NCBI GenBank assembly: GCA_030833845.1
Contig: JAURGK010000002.1
Location: 1-64,000 of the forward strand
Reading direction: 5' to 3'
Length of the DNA stretch: 64,000 nt
Source of the DNA: Crocinitomicaceae bacterium
GTDB taxonomy: Bacteria > Bacteroidota > Bacteroidia > Flavobacteriales_D > Crocinitomicaceae
Part shown: piece after piece, positions 18,888 to 28,690 of the stretch
Layout: every line of letters starts with the position of its first letter
Position numbering within the stretch: position 1 is the first letter of the stretch
Notes under the pieces: generated by a model
Databases searched by the model: none
What the model was told of the DNA's origin: nothing
Seen by the model: only the letters and a program-made list of their open reading frames with translations
Translations under genes and position numbers: made by a program

Positions 18888-20075
18888 ATGGAATTTCAAA
18901 TCACCAAAAAAGCGAAAAACGTAGCATTCGGGCTCATTGGTCTGGGTGCGCTCCTTACTATCATTGGTGTCGCTGTGTCGGCATCTGATCATCATTTCAC
19001 AACGCGTTTGTTGGCATCAGGCCTAATTAGTGGCTTCTTTTTCTTTGCACTTGGTTTAGGTGCGCTTTTCTTCTTGGCACTCAAATATGCCACCGAAACG
19101 GGTTGGTATGCGGCGATTAAAAGAGTCATTGAAGCAGTCGCAGGCTTCTTGCCATTCGGCATGATCATTCTTGGAGTGGTATTATTGGTCATCACATTCA
19201 TGGATGGCGCTCACATTTACACATGGATGGATCCAGAAGTACAAGCGCATGATGAAATGGTTCGCCATAAAGCAGCATATTTAAATCCGATTTTCTTCTG
19301 GATACGCACCATAGCTTACTTCACGACCTATTTCTTGTTTTGGCGAGGTTTTAAAAACCGCTCTCTAGAAGAAGATAGAGTAGGTGGTACGGAGTTGCAC
19401 TTTAAGAATTACAAGAGAGGTGCGCTATTTTTAGTATTCTTTGCTGTTTTTAGTTCAACCTCTGCATGGGATTGGATTATGTCAGTAGATGTGCATTGGT
19501 TTTCTACCTTGTTTGGATGGTATACTTTCGCCGGAATGTGGTGTTCTACGATGGTGGTTCTTATCCTCACCACACTGTACTTGAAAAAGTTGGGTCACTT
19601 ACCAAATGTAAATGACTCACACATTCACGATTTAGGAAAGTGGGCCTTTGCAACTTCCTTCTTGTGGTCATATATGTGGTTCTCGCAATTTATGCTTATT
19701 TGGTATGCAAATATTGGCGAGGAAGTAGTTTATTTTCAAACGCGAATTGCAGAATTTAAACTGCTTTATTTTGGCATGTTCATTATCAATTTTGCTTTCC
19801 CAATGTTGATATTAATGTCGCGTGATGCTAAACGTAATGCAGGCATTTTGGTATTTGTTGGATTAACGATTCTAGTAGGCCACTGGCTCGATGTTTACAT
19901 CATGATTTCAGCTGGTGCATTGGGCGCAAACGCCAAAATTGGAGCCCTAGAAATTGGGATGGCTTTATTGATGGCTGGTACCTTTATTTTTGTAGTACTT
20001 CGCAACTTAAGCAAAGCGCCACTCACTCCAGTGAATCACCCATTCTTGGACGAAAGTAATCATCACGAAATTTAA
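18888..20075 (+). CDS. actF: Alternative complex III subunit F (quinol:cytochrome c oxidoreductase membrane subunit)
   Basis: A 395-residue membrane protein with about ten hydrophobic helices, distantly related to ActC. Visible segments include RTIAYFTTYFLFWRGF, FSSTSAWDWIMSVDVHWFSTLFGWY and the conserved FSQFMLIWYANIGEE. In solved complexes this subunit packs against ActC and is proposed to form a proton path. It lies 12 bases after actE and 22 before coxB. Confidence 0.93.
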   Translation: MEFQITKKAKNVAFGLIGLGALLTIIGVAVSASDHHFTTRLLASGLISGFFFFALGLGALFFLALKYATETGWYAAIKRVIEAVAGFLPFGMIILGVVLLVITFMDGAHIYTWMDPEVQAHDEMVRHKAAYLNPIFFWIRTIAYFTTYFLFWRGFKNRSLEEDRVGGTELHFKNYKRGALFLVFFAVFSSTSAWDWIMSVDVHWFSTLFGWYTFAGMWCSTMVVLILTTLYLKKLGHLPNVNDSHIHDLGKWAFATSFLWSYMWFSQFMLIWYANIGEEVVYFQTRIAEFKLLYFGMFIINFAFPMLILMSRDAKRNAGILVFVGLTILVGHWLDVYIMISAGALGANAKIGALEIGMALLMAGTFIFVVLRNLSKAPLTPVNHPFLDESNHHEI

Positions 20076-20097
20076 TTTGAAGACAATATAAAAAGTC

Positions 20098-21318
20098 ATG
20101 GAAAATAAATTAATCATTTTACTTGTCATTGTATTAGGAGCGATAGCTATTGCGCAACTTGTACGCGTATATGAAATCTCGTCAAAATTGCGCAAGCACC
20201 AAGAGCATGAGGTATCCAACAGAGATAACAACCTTAATGGTCGTTTGATGTTTGCCTTCATGATCTTTCTATTCGGATCTTTCATTTATTTAATGAAAGC
20301 ATACGGTTGGACTGGACGTGGCTCGGCGGCATCAGAAGAAGGCATAGAAATGGATTGGCTCTTGAATCTCAATTTCGTGATCATCATTGCCATTTTCTTT
20401 TTGACTAATTTCTTATTGTTTTTCTTCACTTGGAAATATGTTAAAAAACCTGGCGTACCGGCATTTTATTATCCGCACAATAATAAATTAGAAATGCTCT
20501 GGACGGTGGTTCCTGCTATTGTTTTGGCGGTAATTATCATTCTTGGCCTGCAAACATGGAGCCATCTAACAGGCCCAACTAATTCCGAGGCAGAACGAAT
20601 TGAGTTATTCTCAAAACAATTTGACTGGACAGCGCGCTATGCTGGAGCAGACAATACCCTAGGACTTTATGACTACAAACTCACCCTAGACAATAATGAG
20701 TTGGCACTCTTGACCACCAACACGATTGATTCTTCATTGAACAACATGTTAAATGGTGTTACCGGGATAAGAAGTTTGCAAAAGTTGCTCAATAACCGCG
20801 ACACCATTTTCAGTGATTCAACATTAAATGTATTGCGTACGGATTTGTCAAGAAAAGAGCGTTTATATCGTTTTTTAACACAAATGAAGCAAAATCACAA
20901 TGCCAAACTAGATGCAAGTGCTTGGGATGATATCATTCAAAAAGACACCCTGTACCTATGCAAAGGTCAGGAGTATGAAATTGCTTTACGCGCAAAAGAT
21001 GTGATTCACTCTGCTTACTTCCCTCATTTTCGCGCTCAAATGAATGCCGTACCAGGTATGGCTACACGCATGAAATTCACACCAAATAAAACAACGGCTG
21101 AAATGCGCGTTGAGAAAAATGATGCAAAATTCAATTACATTTTGATGTGTAATAAGATTTGTGGTGGCGCGCACTACAAAATGAAAATGGTGGTTGTAGT
21201 TCTTGACAGACCAGCCTACAAAAAGTGGATGGATGGCAAGAAAAATGCCACCTTCAAAGACCAATATTTTCCTGTTGCCGCAGCAGCGCCTGCTGACACA
21301 ACAGCAACGATGAATTAA
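20098..21318 (+). CDS. coxB: Cytochrome c oxidase subunit II, CuA-containing
   Basis: The 406-residue protein has an N-terminal helix, then the usual two-helix hairpin (about residues 90-165) and a periplasmic cupredoxin domain. CuA ligands are visible as His304, Cys351, Cys355, His359 and Met362 in CNKICGGAHYKM. The position normally held by Glu (CSEIC in classic subunit II) is Lys353. A long insert of about 80 residues (roughly 205-285) separates the hairpin from the CuA domain. It accepts electrons from the complex III cytochromes and passes them to subunit I. Confidence 0.93.
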   Translation: MENKLIILLVIVLGAIAIAQLVRVYEISSKLRKHQEHEVSNRDNNLNGRLMFAFMIFLFGSFIYLMKAYGWTGRGSAASEEGIEMDWLLNLNFVIIIAIFFLTNFLLFFFTWKYVKKPGVPAFYYPHNNKLEMLWTVVPAIVLAVIIILGLQTWSHLTGPTNSEAERIELFSKQFDWTARYAGADNTLGLYDYKLTLDNNELALLTTNTIDSSLNNMLNGVTGIRSLQKLLNNRDTIFSDSTLNVLRTDLSRKERLYRFLTQMKQNHNAKLDASAWDDIIQKDTLYLCKGQEYEIALRAKDVIHSAYFPHFRAQMNAVPGMATRMKFTPNKTTAEMRVEKNDAKFNYILMCNKICGGAHYKMKMVVVVLDRPAYKKWMDGKKNATFKDQYFPVAAAAPADTTATMN

Positions 21319-21346
21319 TTTTTTAGAAACGATAAATAAAAACATA

Positions 21347-23152
21347 ATGGCTTCACACGACGCACACGCACACGGACATCATGACGAACACCATCATCAT
21401 GAGGAGCATTTTATCTCTAAATACATCTTTTCTCAAGACCATAAAATGATTGGTAAGCAGTTCTTAATGACTGCTGTATTCATGGGCCTTGTAGCAATGA
21501 TGCTATCGATATTATTTCGAATTCAATTGGCATGGCCAGGAGAAAGTTCAGATTTTCTATCATTTTTCCTTGGTGAAAAATGGGCGCCAAACGGTGTTTT
21601 AAAAGAAGACATGTACCTAGGATTGGTTACAATTCATGGTACTATCATGGTCTTCTTTCTCTTGACTGGTGGATTATCCGGTACTTTTTCAAATATCCTT
21701 ATTCCTCTTCAGGTAGGTGCTCGTGATATGGCATCAGGATTCATGAACATGCTTTCATATTGGTTTTTTGCCCTATCGTCTTTATTGATGCTCGTATCTC
21801 TCTTCGTAGAATCAGGCCCGGCAATGGCTGGTTGGACAGTCTACCCACCATTATCGGCTTTGCCGCAAGCGGTATCTGGGTCAGGTTTGGGGATGACTTT
21901 ATGGTTGGTATCAATGGCAATATTCATTGCGTCGTCATTGATTGGTTCTTTGAACTACATTGTTACGATCATTAACTTGCGTACTAAAGGAATGAACATG
22001 ACGCGCATGCCACTTACCATTTGGGCGTTCTTCGTTACAGCCATTTTGGGGGTATTGTCATTCCCAGTGTTGCTTTCTGCGGCCTTGTTGCTCATCATGG
22101 ACCGCCTGATGGGTACGTCATTCTATTTGTCTGATATCATTGTTGGAGGAGAAATGCTTACCAATCATGGTGGCTCTCCTATCCTTTATCAGCACTTATT
22201 CTGGTTCTTAGGACACCCTGAGGTATATATCGTATTGTTACCAGCGCTTGGCTTGTCTTCGGAAATTATTGCAACCAATGCGCGCAAACCAATCTTCGGC
22301 TACAAGGCAATGATAGGTTCAATTCTTGCAATCGGATTTTTATCCTTTATTGTTTGGGGTCACCATATGTTTGTCACCGGAATGAACCCCTTCCTAGGTT
22401 CTGTATTCGTATTTACCACCCTACTTATTGCGATTCCATCTGCCGTCAAGGTATTTAATTACTTGACCACACTTTGGAAAGGATCTTTGGTCCTGACACC
22501 AGCAATGTTGTTTGCGATCGGATTGGTTTCAACGTTCATTACAGGTGGAGTAACTGGAATCATTCTTGCTGACTCGGCTTTAGACATCATGATGCACGAC
22601 ACCTACTTTGTGGTTGCTCACTTTCACATAGTAATGGGAATGTCTGCTGTATTTGGAATGTTTGGTGGAGTTTACCATTGGTTCCCTAAAATGTTTGGCC
22701 GTATGATGAATATGCGTCTGGGTTATGCTCACTTCTGGGTAACTTTAGTGGGTGCTTATGGCGTATTTTTCCCAATGCACTTTGTTGGTCTGGCTGGTGC
22801 GCCGCGCCGTTACTATGACTATTCTGCTTACAGTGAATTTGATAGTAATTCTTTTGAATTGATGGTAGATCTCAATCAAATCATTACAACATTCGCAATC
22901 ATTGCGGCATTAGGTCAAGTTATTTTCTTGTTCAACTTTTTCTACTCGATTTTCAGAGGCCCTAAGGCACCACAAAATCCTTGGTCTTCGACTACCCTAG
23001 AGTGGACTACTCCTGTAGAAAGAATCCATGGTAACTGGCCAGGAGAACTTCCTACAGTTCATCGTTGGCCATATGACTATTCTGTTCCTGGAGCAGAAAG
23101 TGATTTCATTCCGCAAACTACTCCACTTAAAGAAGGAGAACAAGCACATTAA
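21347..23152 (+). CDS. coxA: Cytochrome c oxidase subunit I
   Basis: This 601-residue haem-copper oxidase subunit reduces O2 to water and pumps protons. It has 12 helices with the standard ligands: the low-spin haem His in TIHGTIMVFF, the CuB His-Tyr pair in GHPEVYI, the two His in WGHHMF, and the haem a3/a His pair in VVAHFHIVMG. The N-terminus is unusual in its metal-binding look, with 11 His in the first 20 residues (MASHDAHAHGHHDEHHHH). It is the last gene of the operon and is followed by a strong terminator. Subunit III is not in this window. Confidence 0.96.
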   Translation: MASHDAHAHGHHDEHHHHEEHFISKYIFSQDHKMIGKQFLMTAVFMGLVAMMLSILFRIQLAWPGESSDFLSFFLGEKWAPNGVLKEDMYLGLVTIHGTIMVFFLLTGGLSGTFSNILIPLQVGARDMASGFMNMLSYWFFALSSLLMLVSLFVESGPAMAGWTVYPPLSALPQAVSGSGLGMTLWLVSMAIFIASSLIGSLNYIVTIINLRTKGMNMTRMPLTIWAFFVTAILGVLSFPVLLSAALLLIMDRLMGTSFYLSDIIVGGEMLTNHGGSPILYQHLFWFLGHPEVYIVLLPALGLSSEIIATNARKPIFGYKAMIGSILAIGFLSFIVWGHHMFVTGMNPFLGSVFVFTTLLIAIPSAVKVFNYLTTLWKGSLVLTPAMLFAIGLVSTFITGGVTGIILADSALDIMMHDTYFVVAHFHIVMGMSAVFGMFGGVYHWFPKMFGRMMNMRLGYAHFWVTLVGAYGVFFPMHFVGLAGAPRRYYDYSAYSEFDSNSFELMVDLNQIITTFAIIAALGQVIFLFNFFYSIFRGPKAPQNPWSSTTLEWTTPVERIHGNWPGELPTVHRWPYDYSVPGAESDFIPQTTPLKEGEQAH

Positions 23153-23180
23153 GTTGCATAATAAACTAACTACTCACAAA

Positions 23181-23206
23181 AAAGGCCCTACATATAGGGC
23201 CTTTTT
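23181..23206 (+). terminator. Intrinsic terminator of the act-cox operon
   Basis: AAAGGCCCTA (23181-23190), loop CATA, and TAGGGCCTTT (23195-23204) make a ten-pair stem ending in a T tract. It lies about 30 bases past coxA, and its A-tract/T-tract symmetry could also end transcription of the convergent DUF3109 gene. Confidence 0.9.
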
Positions 23207-23244
23207 ATTTTTAATAGATATTTATCTAAACTATTTCTTTTGTT

Positions 23245-23823
23245 TTAATAGCCTTTATCTAATTCTTTAGCAACAATGGTCAATTCGTTGTAAAATTCTG
23301 AGCCAAAGGCACGAATAAGGGGTTCTTTAAGAAACTTATATACCGGAACATCCAGTTTTTCTCCGCATGCACAAGCTGGTGCGCAAATATCCCATTTTTC
23401 ATAATTCAATGCCGTGTAATCATTGAATTGCTTGGTACGTATCGGGTAAAGATGACAAGATAAAGGCTTGATAAAATCAATTTGGCCTTCTCGGTTTGCT
23501 TGTTCGATGGCACATTTGGCCGTGTTGTTCTGATCAAAATAAACGAAGGCACATTCTTTACCTTCTATGAGTGTGGTTTCGGCTTGAAAATCGTCATCGA
23601 TCAGCGCTACACCATGCTCATCTACAGCAACAATGCCTTCTTGTCGCATGTAAGGTATGATTTTAGGCAAGTTTTGTTCAATAATTTGAACTTCTTCCCC
23701 ACTCAAAGGCGCCCCACCATCTCCTTCGATACAACAAGCTCCTTTGCAGGCATTTAAATCGCATACAAATTGCCTTTCGAAAATTTGCGTTGAGACAATT
23801 TTATCTTGAATTTCAACTAACAT
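23245..23823 (-). CDS. DUF3109 family cysteine-rich protein
   Basis: A 192-residue cytoplasmic protein of the DUF3109 family, which is common in Bacteroidota and has no settled function. It carries the family's cysteines: CDLNACKGACC near residues 21-31, CAFVYF, KCAIEQA, SCHLYPIR and CAPACACG near the end of the conserved block. The spacing resembles Zn or Fe-S binding proteins related to the YkgJ family. A consensus -7 box on the minus strand (CAAAGATA on the plus strand, 23828-23835) lies four bases before the ATG, so its mRNA may be leaderless. It is divergent from rimP. Confidence 0.88.
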   Translation of the reverse strand: MLVEIQDKIVSTQIFERQFVCDLNACKGACCIEGDGGAPLSGEEVQIIEQNLPKIIPYMRQEGIVAVDEHGVALIDDDFQAETTLIEGKECAFVYFDQNNTAKCAIEQANREGQIDFIKPLSCHLYPIRTKQFNDYTALNYEKWDICAPACACGEKLDVPVYKFLKEPLIRAFGSEFYNELTIVAKELDKGY

Positions 23824-23843
23824 TCTACAAAGATAAGCTTAGA

Positions 23844-23875
23844 TTTTGTCGTTTGATTTATTTATGCTATATTTG
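23844..23875 (+). promoter_or_regulatory. Promoter of the rimP-nusA-infB operon
   Basis: TTTTG at 23844-23848, a 19-base spacer and a full-consensus TATATTTG at 23868-23875. The expected start near 23882 produces a leader of about 60 bases that includes a terminator-like hairpin before rimP. Confidence 0.8.
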
Positions 23876-23900
23876 CATCACATTTGTAGATGATTAAAAC

Positions 23901-23927
23901 GAGGGGACGCAAGTCCCCTCTTTTTTT
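23901..23927 (+). promoter_or_regulatory. Terminator-like hairpin in the rimP leader (candidate attenuator)
   Basis: GAGGGGAC (23901-23908), a GCAA tetraloop, and GTCCCCTC (23913-23920) form a perfect eight-pair, GC-rich stem followed directly by seven T residues (23921-23927). It lies between the promoter and the rimP ATG at 23944, so most transcripts would stop unless readthrough is permitted. Attenuators upstream of rimP-nusA-infB have been proposed in other bacteria, and NusA itself acts on such hairpins. No alternative antiterminator fold is obvious to me. Confidence 0.75.
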
Positions 23928-23943
23928 CAGCAAACTAAAACAT

Positions 23944-24420
23944 ATGCTTGATCGTAAATTAATAGAAGAACTCATCGCTGAACGCATTGCAGAGCTAGAC
24001 AATGGCCTCTATGTGGTTGATTTGCGCATTTCACCTACCAATGTGATTCATGTCGAGTTAGATAAACTCAAAGGCGGGGTGAGTGTACATGACTGCGTAT
24101 CTGTTTCTAGAAATATAGAACACAATCTAGATCGCGAACAAGCAGACTTTGAATTGCATGTATCATCGGCGGGTCTTGATAAACCCATCAGACACATCAA
24201 TCAATTTGCAAAAAATGTTGGCCGAAGTTTCAAAGTGCAACCACAAACCGAGGAGGCCTTTGAAGGAGAACTCGTAAAAATGGCCGATGAGAACCTCGTA
24301 TTCAAAGTACGCACACAAAAGCGTGACGAAGTAAAAAAGAAAAAAATATGGGTAGAAGAGATCATCGAACTACCTTACAACCAGATAAAAGAAGCAAAAA
24401 TTGTAATTTCATTTAAATAA
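23944..24420 (+). CDS. rimP: Ribosome maturation factor RimP
   Basis: RimP helps the late assembly of the 30S subunit. I choose the ATG at 23944, giving 158 residues that begin MLDRKLIEELIAE, like family members. An in-frame ATG at 23890 would add 18 residues read straight through the leader hairpin and lies only about eight bases after the predicted transcription start, so it is unlikely. The N-terminal alpha/beta domain ends with the conserved EHNLDREQADFELHVSSAGLDKPI segment, followed by the C-terminal Sm-like barrel. First gene of rimP-nusA-infB, with five bases before nusA. Confidence 0.93.
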   Translation: MLDRKLIEELIAERIAELDNGLYVVDLRISPTNVIHVELDKLKGGVSVHDCVSVSRNIEHNLDREQADFELHVSSAGLDKPIRHINQFAKNVGRSFKVQPQTEEAFEGELVKMADENLVFKVRTQKRDEVKKKKIWVEEIIELPYNQIKEAKIVISFK

Positions 24421-24425
24421 GACCC

Positions 24426-25661
24426 ATGAATAGTTTGGAACTTGTTGACTCATTTTCGGAGTTTAAAGAACTCAAAAACATCGATAAACAAACGATGCAG
24501 CACGTCCTTGAGGATGTGTTTCGCGCTATGTTGAAAAAGAAATTCAACACTGACGAGCACATTGATATCGTTGTCAATATTGATAAAGGTGATGTCCAAA
24601 TCTTTTTAAACAAAGAAATTGTTGATGATGGTGAGGTGGAAGATCCAAATACCGAAATCGCATATTCAGATGCCATCAAAATTGAACCAGATTTTGAAAT
24701 TGGTGAAGAGGTAACAGAAGAATTCAAGTTTGCCGATTTTGGTCGTCGCAATGTTTTGGCCTTGCGTCAAAATTTGATTTCTCGCATCATGGAATTGGAG
24801 AAAGACCAACTCTACAACAAATACAAAGAGCGTGTAGGTGAAATCGTTACTGGTGAAGTTTATCAGGTATGGAAAAAAGAAATCCTGATCATGGACGACG
24901 ACAACAACGAGCTCATTTTACCGAAATCTGAACAAATACCATCTGATTTCTTCAAAAAAGGAGAGTCTGTAAGAGCAGTTGTAGCAAAAGTTGACATGCG
25001 CAATAGCACACCGGTAATTATCTTGTCTCGCACAGCCCCAGAATTCTTAGAGCGTTTATTCGAGCTAGAAGTTCCAGAAGTATTTGACGGTCTAATTACC
25101 ATTAAAAAGATAGTTCGTGAGCCAGGTGAGCGCGCTAAAGTTGCAGTTGAATCTTATGACGATCGTATTGATCCTGTAGGTGCCTGTGTTGGGATGAAAG
25201 GTTCTCGAATTCACGGCATTGTTCGTGAATTACGCAATGAGAATATTGACGTAATTAACTTCACGACAAACCAACAGTTACTCATTCAACGTGCTTTATC
25301 TCCTGCCAAGATCACCACTATGGAAATTTTGGAAGATGAAAAGCGCGTAAAAGTATTCCTCAAGCCAGACCAAGTTTCTTTGGCCATTGGTAAGGGTGGA
25401 AATAACATTAAGTTAGCGGGCAAGCTTTGTGGCTTTGAAATCGATGTGTATCGCGATGGTGAAGTAGATATTGAAGATGTTGATTTAGAAGAATTTGCTG
25501 ATGAAATTGATGGTTGGATCATTGATGAACTCAAGGCTATTGGCTGTGATACAGCAAAATCAGTTTTGGAAATCAGCATTGATGACCTCGTTACACGTAC
25601 AGACTTAGAAAAAGAAACCATTGAAGAGGTATTTCGTATTTTAAAGGCGGAATTTGAATAA
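24426..25661 (+). CDS. nusA: Transcription termination/antitermination factor NusA
   Basis: NusA binds RNA polymerase and controls pausing, intrinsic termination and antitermination. The 411 residues contain the RNA-polymerase-binding N-terminal domain (about 1-125), an S1 domain (about 135-200, GEIVTGEVYQVWKKE onward), and two KH domains (with GACVGMKGSRI near 255 and LAIGKGGNNIKLA near 320). A short C-terminal helical segment follows; the acidic repeats of the E. coli protein are absent, as is usual outside proteobacteria. It sits between rimP and infB, the conserved order. Confidence 0.96.
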   Translation: MNSLELVDSFSEFKELKNIDKQTMQHVLEDVFRAMLKKKFNTDEHIDIVVNIDKGDVQIFLNKEIVDDGEVEDPNTEIAYSDAIKIEPDFEIGEEVTEEFKFADFGRRNVLALRQNLISRIMELEKDQLYNKYKERVGEIVTGEVYQVWKKEILIMDDDNNELILPKSEQIPSDFFKKGESVRAVVAKVDMRNSTPVIILSRTAPEFLERLFELEVPEVFDGLITIKKIVREPGERAKVAVESYDDRIDPVGACVGMKGSRIHGIVRELRNENIDVINFTTNQQLLIQRALSPAKITTMEILEDEKRVKVFLKPDQVSLAIGKGGNNIKLAGKLCGFEIDVYRDGEVDIEDVDLEEFADEIDGWIIDELKAIGCDTAKSVLEISIDDLVTRTDLEKETIEEVFRILKAEFE

Positions 25662-25694
25662 CTTTAATACCAATTAGGAGCGCAAAAGTAAATT

Positions 25695-28415
25695 ATGGCG
25701 GGAAAACCGATTCGTTTAGGAAAAGCAGCAGGTGAATTGAATGTAGGAATACCGACAATCGTCGAGTTCTTAGGTTCAAAAGGCATAGTGATTGACCCGA
25801 GTCCAACATCACGTTTGGAGCCGGAGCATTATGCTATATTATGTCAAGAGTTTGCTGCTGATCAGAGTATGAAAGAGCAGTCCAAAGCTGCGTTACGAAG
25901 AGAAAAGCGTGAATCCTTATCTCTTAAAGATAAATCATCAGAAGAACCAATTGAAACGCCAATCGTTGATGACGAAGACGAAGAGGAAATCAATCTTGAA
26001 GAAATCAAGCGTCAGGTGCTCAACGAAAACGTTCCAAAGTCACCAGCAGCGAACGACGCTCCTGAGGTATCTGCCCCGTCAGTTCCAGACCAAACTTCAG
26101 CAGAGAAAAAGTTAAATGTTGTTGGTAAAATAGATCTTGATTCAATAAATCAAAAAACACGCCCAGACAAACGCAAGGCTGCCCCCGAACAAAAGGCACA
26201 GGAGTCTGCTCCGCAAAATGAGGGCACAATCAAGCCTGAGACCCCAACAAATATAGAAGCGCCTGTACAAGCTGAAACCCCTGTAATACCAGAAAAAGCA
26301 CCGGAAATCGAGACCATTCGCGTTACTCGACAGGCACTTACTGGCCCTACGGTTTTGGGGAAAATTGAATTGCCAGTTGAAAAGCCTCGTACACCGGTGG
26401 CTTCTTCATCAGATGATGCCAATTCTAAGCGCAAGCGCAAGCGTATCAAAAAAGTTGAACCGGGACATCAGCCAAACAACAACAATAAACCTAAAGTAGA
26501 AAAGGCAGAGATTTCTGAGCAAGACATTCAAAAGGAAATCAAAGAAACGCTGGCTCGACTTTCAAACCAAGGTGGAAAATCAAAGGCATCTAAAAATCGC
26601 CGTCAAAAACGCGACAATTATGCGCAGCGCCGTCAAGAAGAAATGGCGATGGCTGAACTCGAAGAAAAAACCCTCAAACTTACTGAGTTTGTTACGGTAT
26701 CTGAGTTGGCTTCTATGATGAACATACAACCTACACAGGTAATCTCGGTGTGTATGTCATTAGGAATATTTGCGTCAATAAATCAGCGTTTGGATGCAGA
26801 AACAATTCAAATCGTTGCCGATGAATTCGGTTTTGAAACAGAATTTATCAGTGCCGAACTTCAAGATGCAATCACCGTAGTCGAAGATCAACCCGAAGAT
26901 TTAATTGCGCGTCCACCAATCATTACGGTGATGGGTCACGTAGATCACGGTAAAACCTCTTTACTAGACCGCATTCGCAATGCCAATGTTACGGAAGGTG
27001 AAGCAGGTGGAATTACTCAGCATATCGGTGCATACTCTGTGACTCTCAAGGATGGTCGTAAAATGACCTTCCTCGATACACCTGGTCACGAAGCCTTTAC
27101 GGCAATGCGTGCTCGTGGTGCACAGGTAACCGATGTAGCAATTATTATTGTGGCAGCTGATGATGACGTCATGCCGCAAACAAAAGAAGCAATTTCTCAT
27201 GCTCAGGCTGCGAATGTACCAATGATTTTTGCCATTAATAAAATCGACAAACCGGGAGCCAATGCAGATAAAATTCGCGAGCAATTGTCTGCAATGAATA
27301 TCCTTGTTGAAGATTGGGGTGGAAAATACCAAGTACAAGAAATTTCAGCCAAGCAAAATTTAAATATTGACGCGCTCCTAGACAAAGTATTGCTAGAAGC
27401 CGAACTATTAGATCTCAAAGCAAATCCGGCTAAAAATGCAGTTGGTACGGTCATTGAATCGTCCCTCGATAAAGGTAAAGGCTATGTCACAAACATGCTT
27501 GTTGAGGCAGGAACTATGCGCATTGGCGACGTCGTACTGGTAGGGCGTTATTATGGCCGCGTACGTGCCATGCACGACGAACACGGTGTGGCGCTTAAAG
27601 AAGCTGGCCCCGCACAGCCCGTTGCCGTGCTGGGTATCAACGGAGCACCAAGTGCTGGAGATAAATTCAACATTTTAGACGATGAAAAGGAGGCTAAATC
27701 AATTGCTCAGAAACGCGAACAACTGTATCGTGAGCAAGGATTGCGTACCACCAAGCATATTACCCTTGACGAGATTGGTCGTCGCTTGGCAATCGGAGAC
27801 TTCAAAGAACTCAATATCATTGTCAAAGGTGATGTGGATGGTTCAATTGAAGCGCTATCAGATTCATTGTTGAATTTATCAACCGAAGAAATTCAAGTGA
27901 ACATAGTTCACAAAGGCGTAGGAGCAATCACAGAAGCAGATGTCAATTTAGCTTCAGCTTCAGACGCCATTATTGTTGGATTCCAGGTGAGGCCAACACT
28001 TCCTGCACGCAAACTTGCAGAAACAGAGCAAATAGATATTCGCATGTATTCTGTGATTTATAAGGCAATTGAAGAAATCAAAGCCGCTATGGAAGGCATG
28101 TTATCTCCGGACATCGAAGAAAAAGTATTAGGTTCTGCTGAAGTTCGTGAAACATTCGAAATCACTAAAGTGGGTACAATTGCAGGATGTTACGTACTTG
28201 ATGGCATCATTAAAAGATCATCAAAAATACGTCTCATTCGTGATGGCATTGTTGTACATGCTGGCTCTTTGGGCTCATTGAAACGCTTTAAAGACGATGT
28301 TAAGGAAGTCAAAAACAACTACGAATGCGGTCTCAATATTGATAAATTCAATGACATAAAAATTGGTGATATCATTGAAGCATACGAAGAAGTAGAAGTG
28401 GCAAGAAAATTGTAA
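25695..28415 (+). CDS. infB: Translation initiation factor IF-2
   Basis: IF-2 is the GTPase that places initiator tRNA on the 30S subunit. The 906 residues start with an IF2N-like helical module ([20 protein letters not shown]), followed by a long charged, low-complexity linker (about 70-300), a second IF2N module (about 325-390), and the G domain from about 407 with GHVDHGKT (G1), DTPGHEA (G3) and NKID (G4). Domains II, III and the C-terminal fMet-tRNA-binding barrel follow. Last gene of the rimP operon. Confidence 0.97.
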   Translation: MAGKPIRLGKAAGELNVGIPTIVEFLGSKGIVIDPSPTSRLEPEHYAILCQEFAADQSMKEQSKAALRREKRESLSLKDKSSEEPIETPIVDDEDEEEINLEEIKRQVLNENVPKSPAANDAPEVSAPSVPDQTSAEKKLNVVGKIDLDSINQKTRPDKRKAAPEQKAQESAPQNEGTIKPETPTNIEAPVQAETPVIPEKAPEIETIRVTRQALTGPTVLGKIELPVEKPRTPVASSSDDANSKRKRKRIKKVEPGHQPNNNNKPKVEKAEISEQDIQKEIKETLARLSNQGGKSKASKNRRQKRDNYAQRRQEEMAMAELEEKTLKLTEFVTVSELASMMNIQPTQVISVCMSLGIFASINQRLDAETIQIVADEFGFETEFISAELQDAITVVEDQPEDLIARPPIITVMGHVDHGKTSLLDRIRNANVTEGEAGGITQHIGAYSVTLKDGRKMTFLDTPGHEAFTAMRARGAQVTDVAIIIVAADDDVMPQTKEAISHAQAANVPMIFAINKIDKPGANADKIREQLSAMNILVEDWGGKYQVQEISAKQNLNIDALLDKVLLEAELLDLKANPAKNAVGTVIESSLDKGKGYVTNMLVEAGTMRIGDVVLVGRYYGRVRAMHDEHGVALKEAGPAQPVAVLGINGAPSAGDKFNILDDEKEAKSIAQKREQLYREQGLRTTKHITLDEIGRRLAIGDFKELNIIVKGDVDGSIEALSDSLLNLSTEEIQVNIVHKGVGAITEADVNLASASDAIIVGFQVRPTLPARKLAETEQIDIRMYSVIYKAIEEIKAAMEGMLSPDIEEKVLGSAEVRETFEITKVGTIAGCYVLDGIIKRSSKIRLIRDGIVVHAGSLGSLKRFKDDVKEVKNNYECGLNIDKFNDIKIGDIIEAYEEVEVARKL

Positions 28416-28440
28416 GATGCTTTAACACGTGCTTTAATCG

Positions 28441-28448
28441 TATATTTG
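28441..28448 (+). promoter_or_regulatory. Putative -7 box upstream of tatA
   Basis: TATATTTG at 28441-28448 is a full-consensus -7 element, 19 bases before the tatA ATG. No clean TTG sits 17-23 bases upstream (TTTA at 28421-28424 is nearest), so the promoter is only half supported. It would separate tatA-gatA and downstream genes from infB. Confidence 0.45.
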
Positions 28449-28467
28449 TACGTATAAAAATTGAATC

Positions 28468-28686
28468 ATGGTCAATATGGAAAGCTTTAATACAATCGAA
28501 TCTGGGGTCATTGGAGTGCCTCAAATCATCATTATTCTTGTGATAGTTATTCTTTTCTTTGGAGGAAAGAAAATTCCTGAACTCATGAGAGGTCTTGGCC
28601 AAGGCGTGAAAGAATTCAAAGACGCCTCTAAAGGAGACGCCCCAGAAAACCATTCTACTTCCGAGATCTCTAAAGAAGACAAATAA
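28468..28686 (+). CDS. tatA: Sec-independent translocase protein TatA/TatE
   Basis: A 72-residue protein with one membrane helix (about residues 16-32), the FGGKKIPEL hinge, and an amphipathic helix ([14 protein letters not shown]) before a charged tail. This is the standard TatA layout, which forms the pore of the twin-arginine export pathway in the inner membrane. ActB in this window carries a Tat signal and would be a client. tatC is not nearby. An ATG three codons later (28477) is another possible start. gatA follows after four bases. Confidence 0.93.
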   Translation: MVNMESFNTIESGVIGVPQIIIILVIVILFFGGKKIPELMRGLGQGVKEFKDASKGDAPENHSTSEISKEDK

Positions 28687-28690
28687 AGGC

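Noticed and set aside
23890-23943. Longer start for rimP at 23890
   Set aside because: The added residues are encoded by the leader hairpin and T run, and family members start at the position of 23944.
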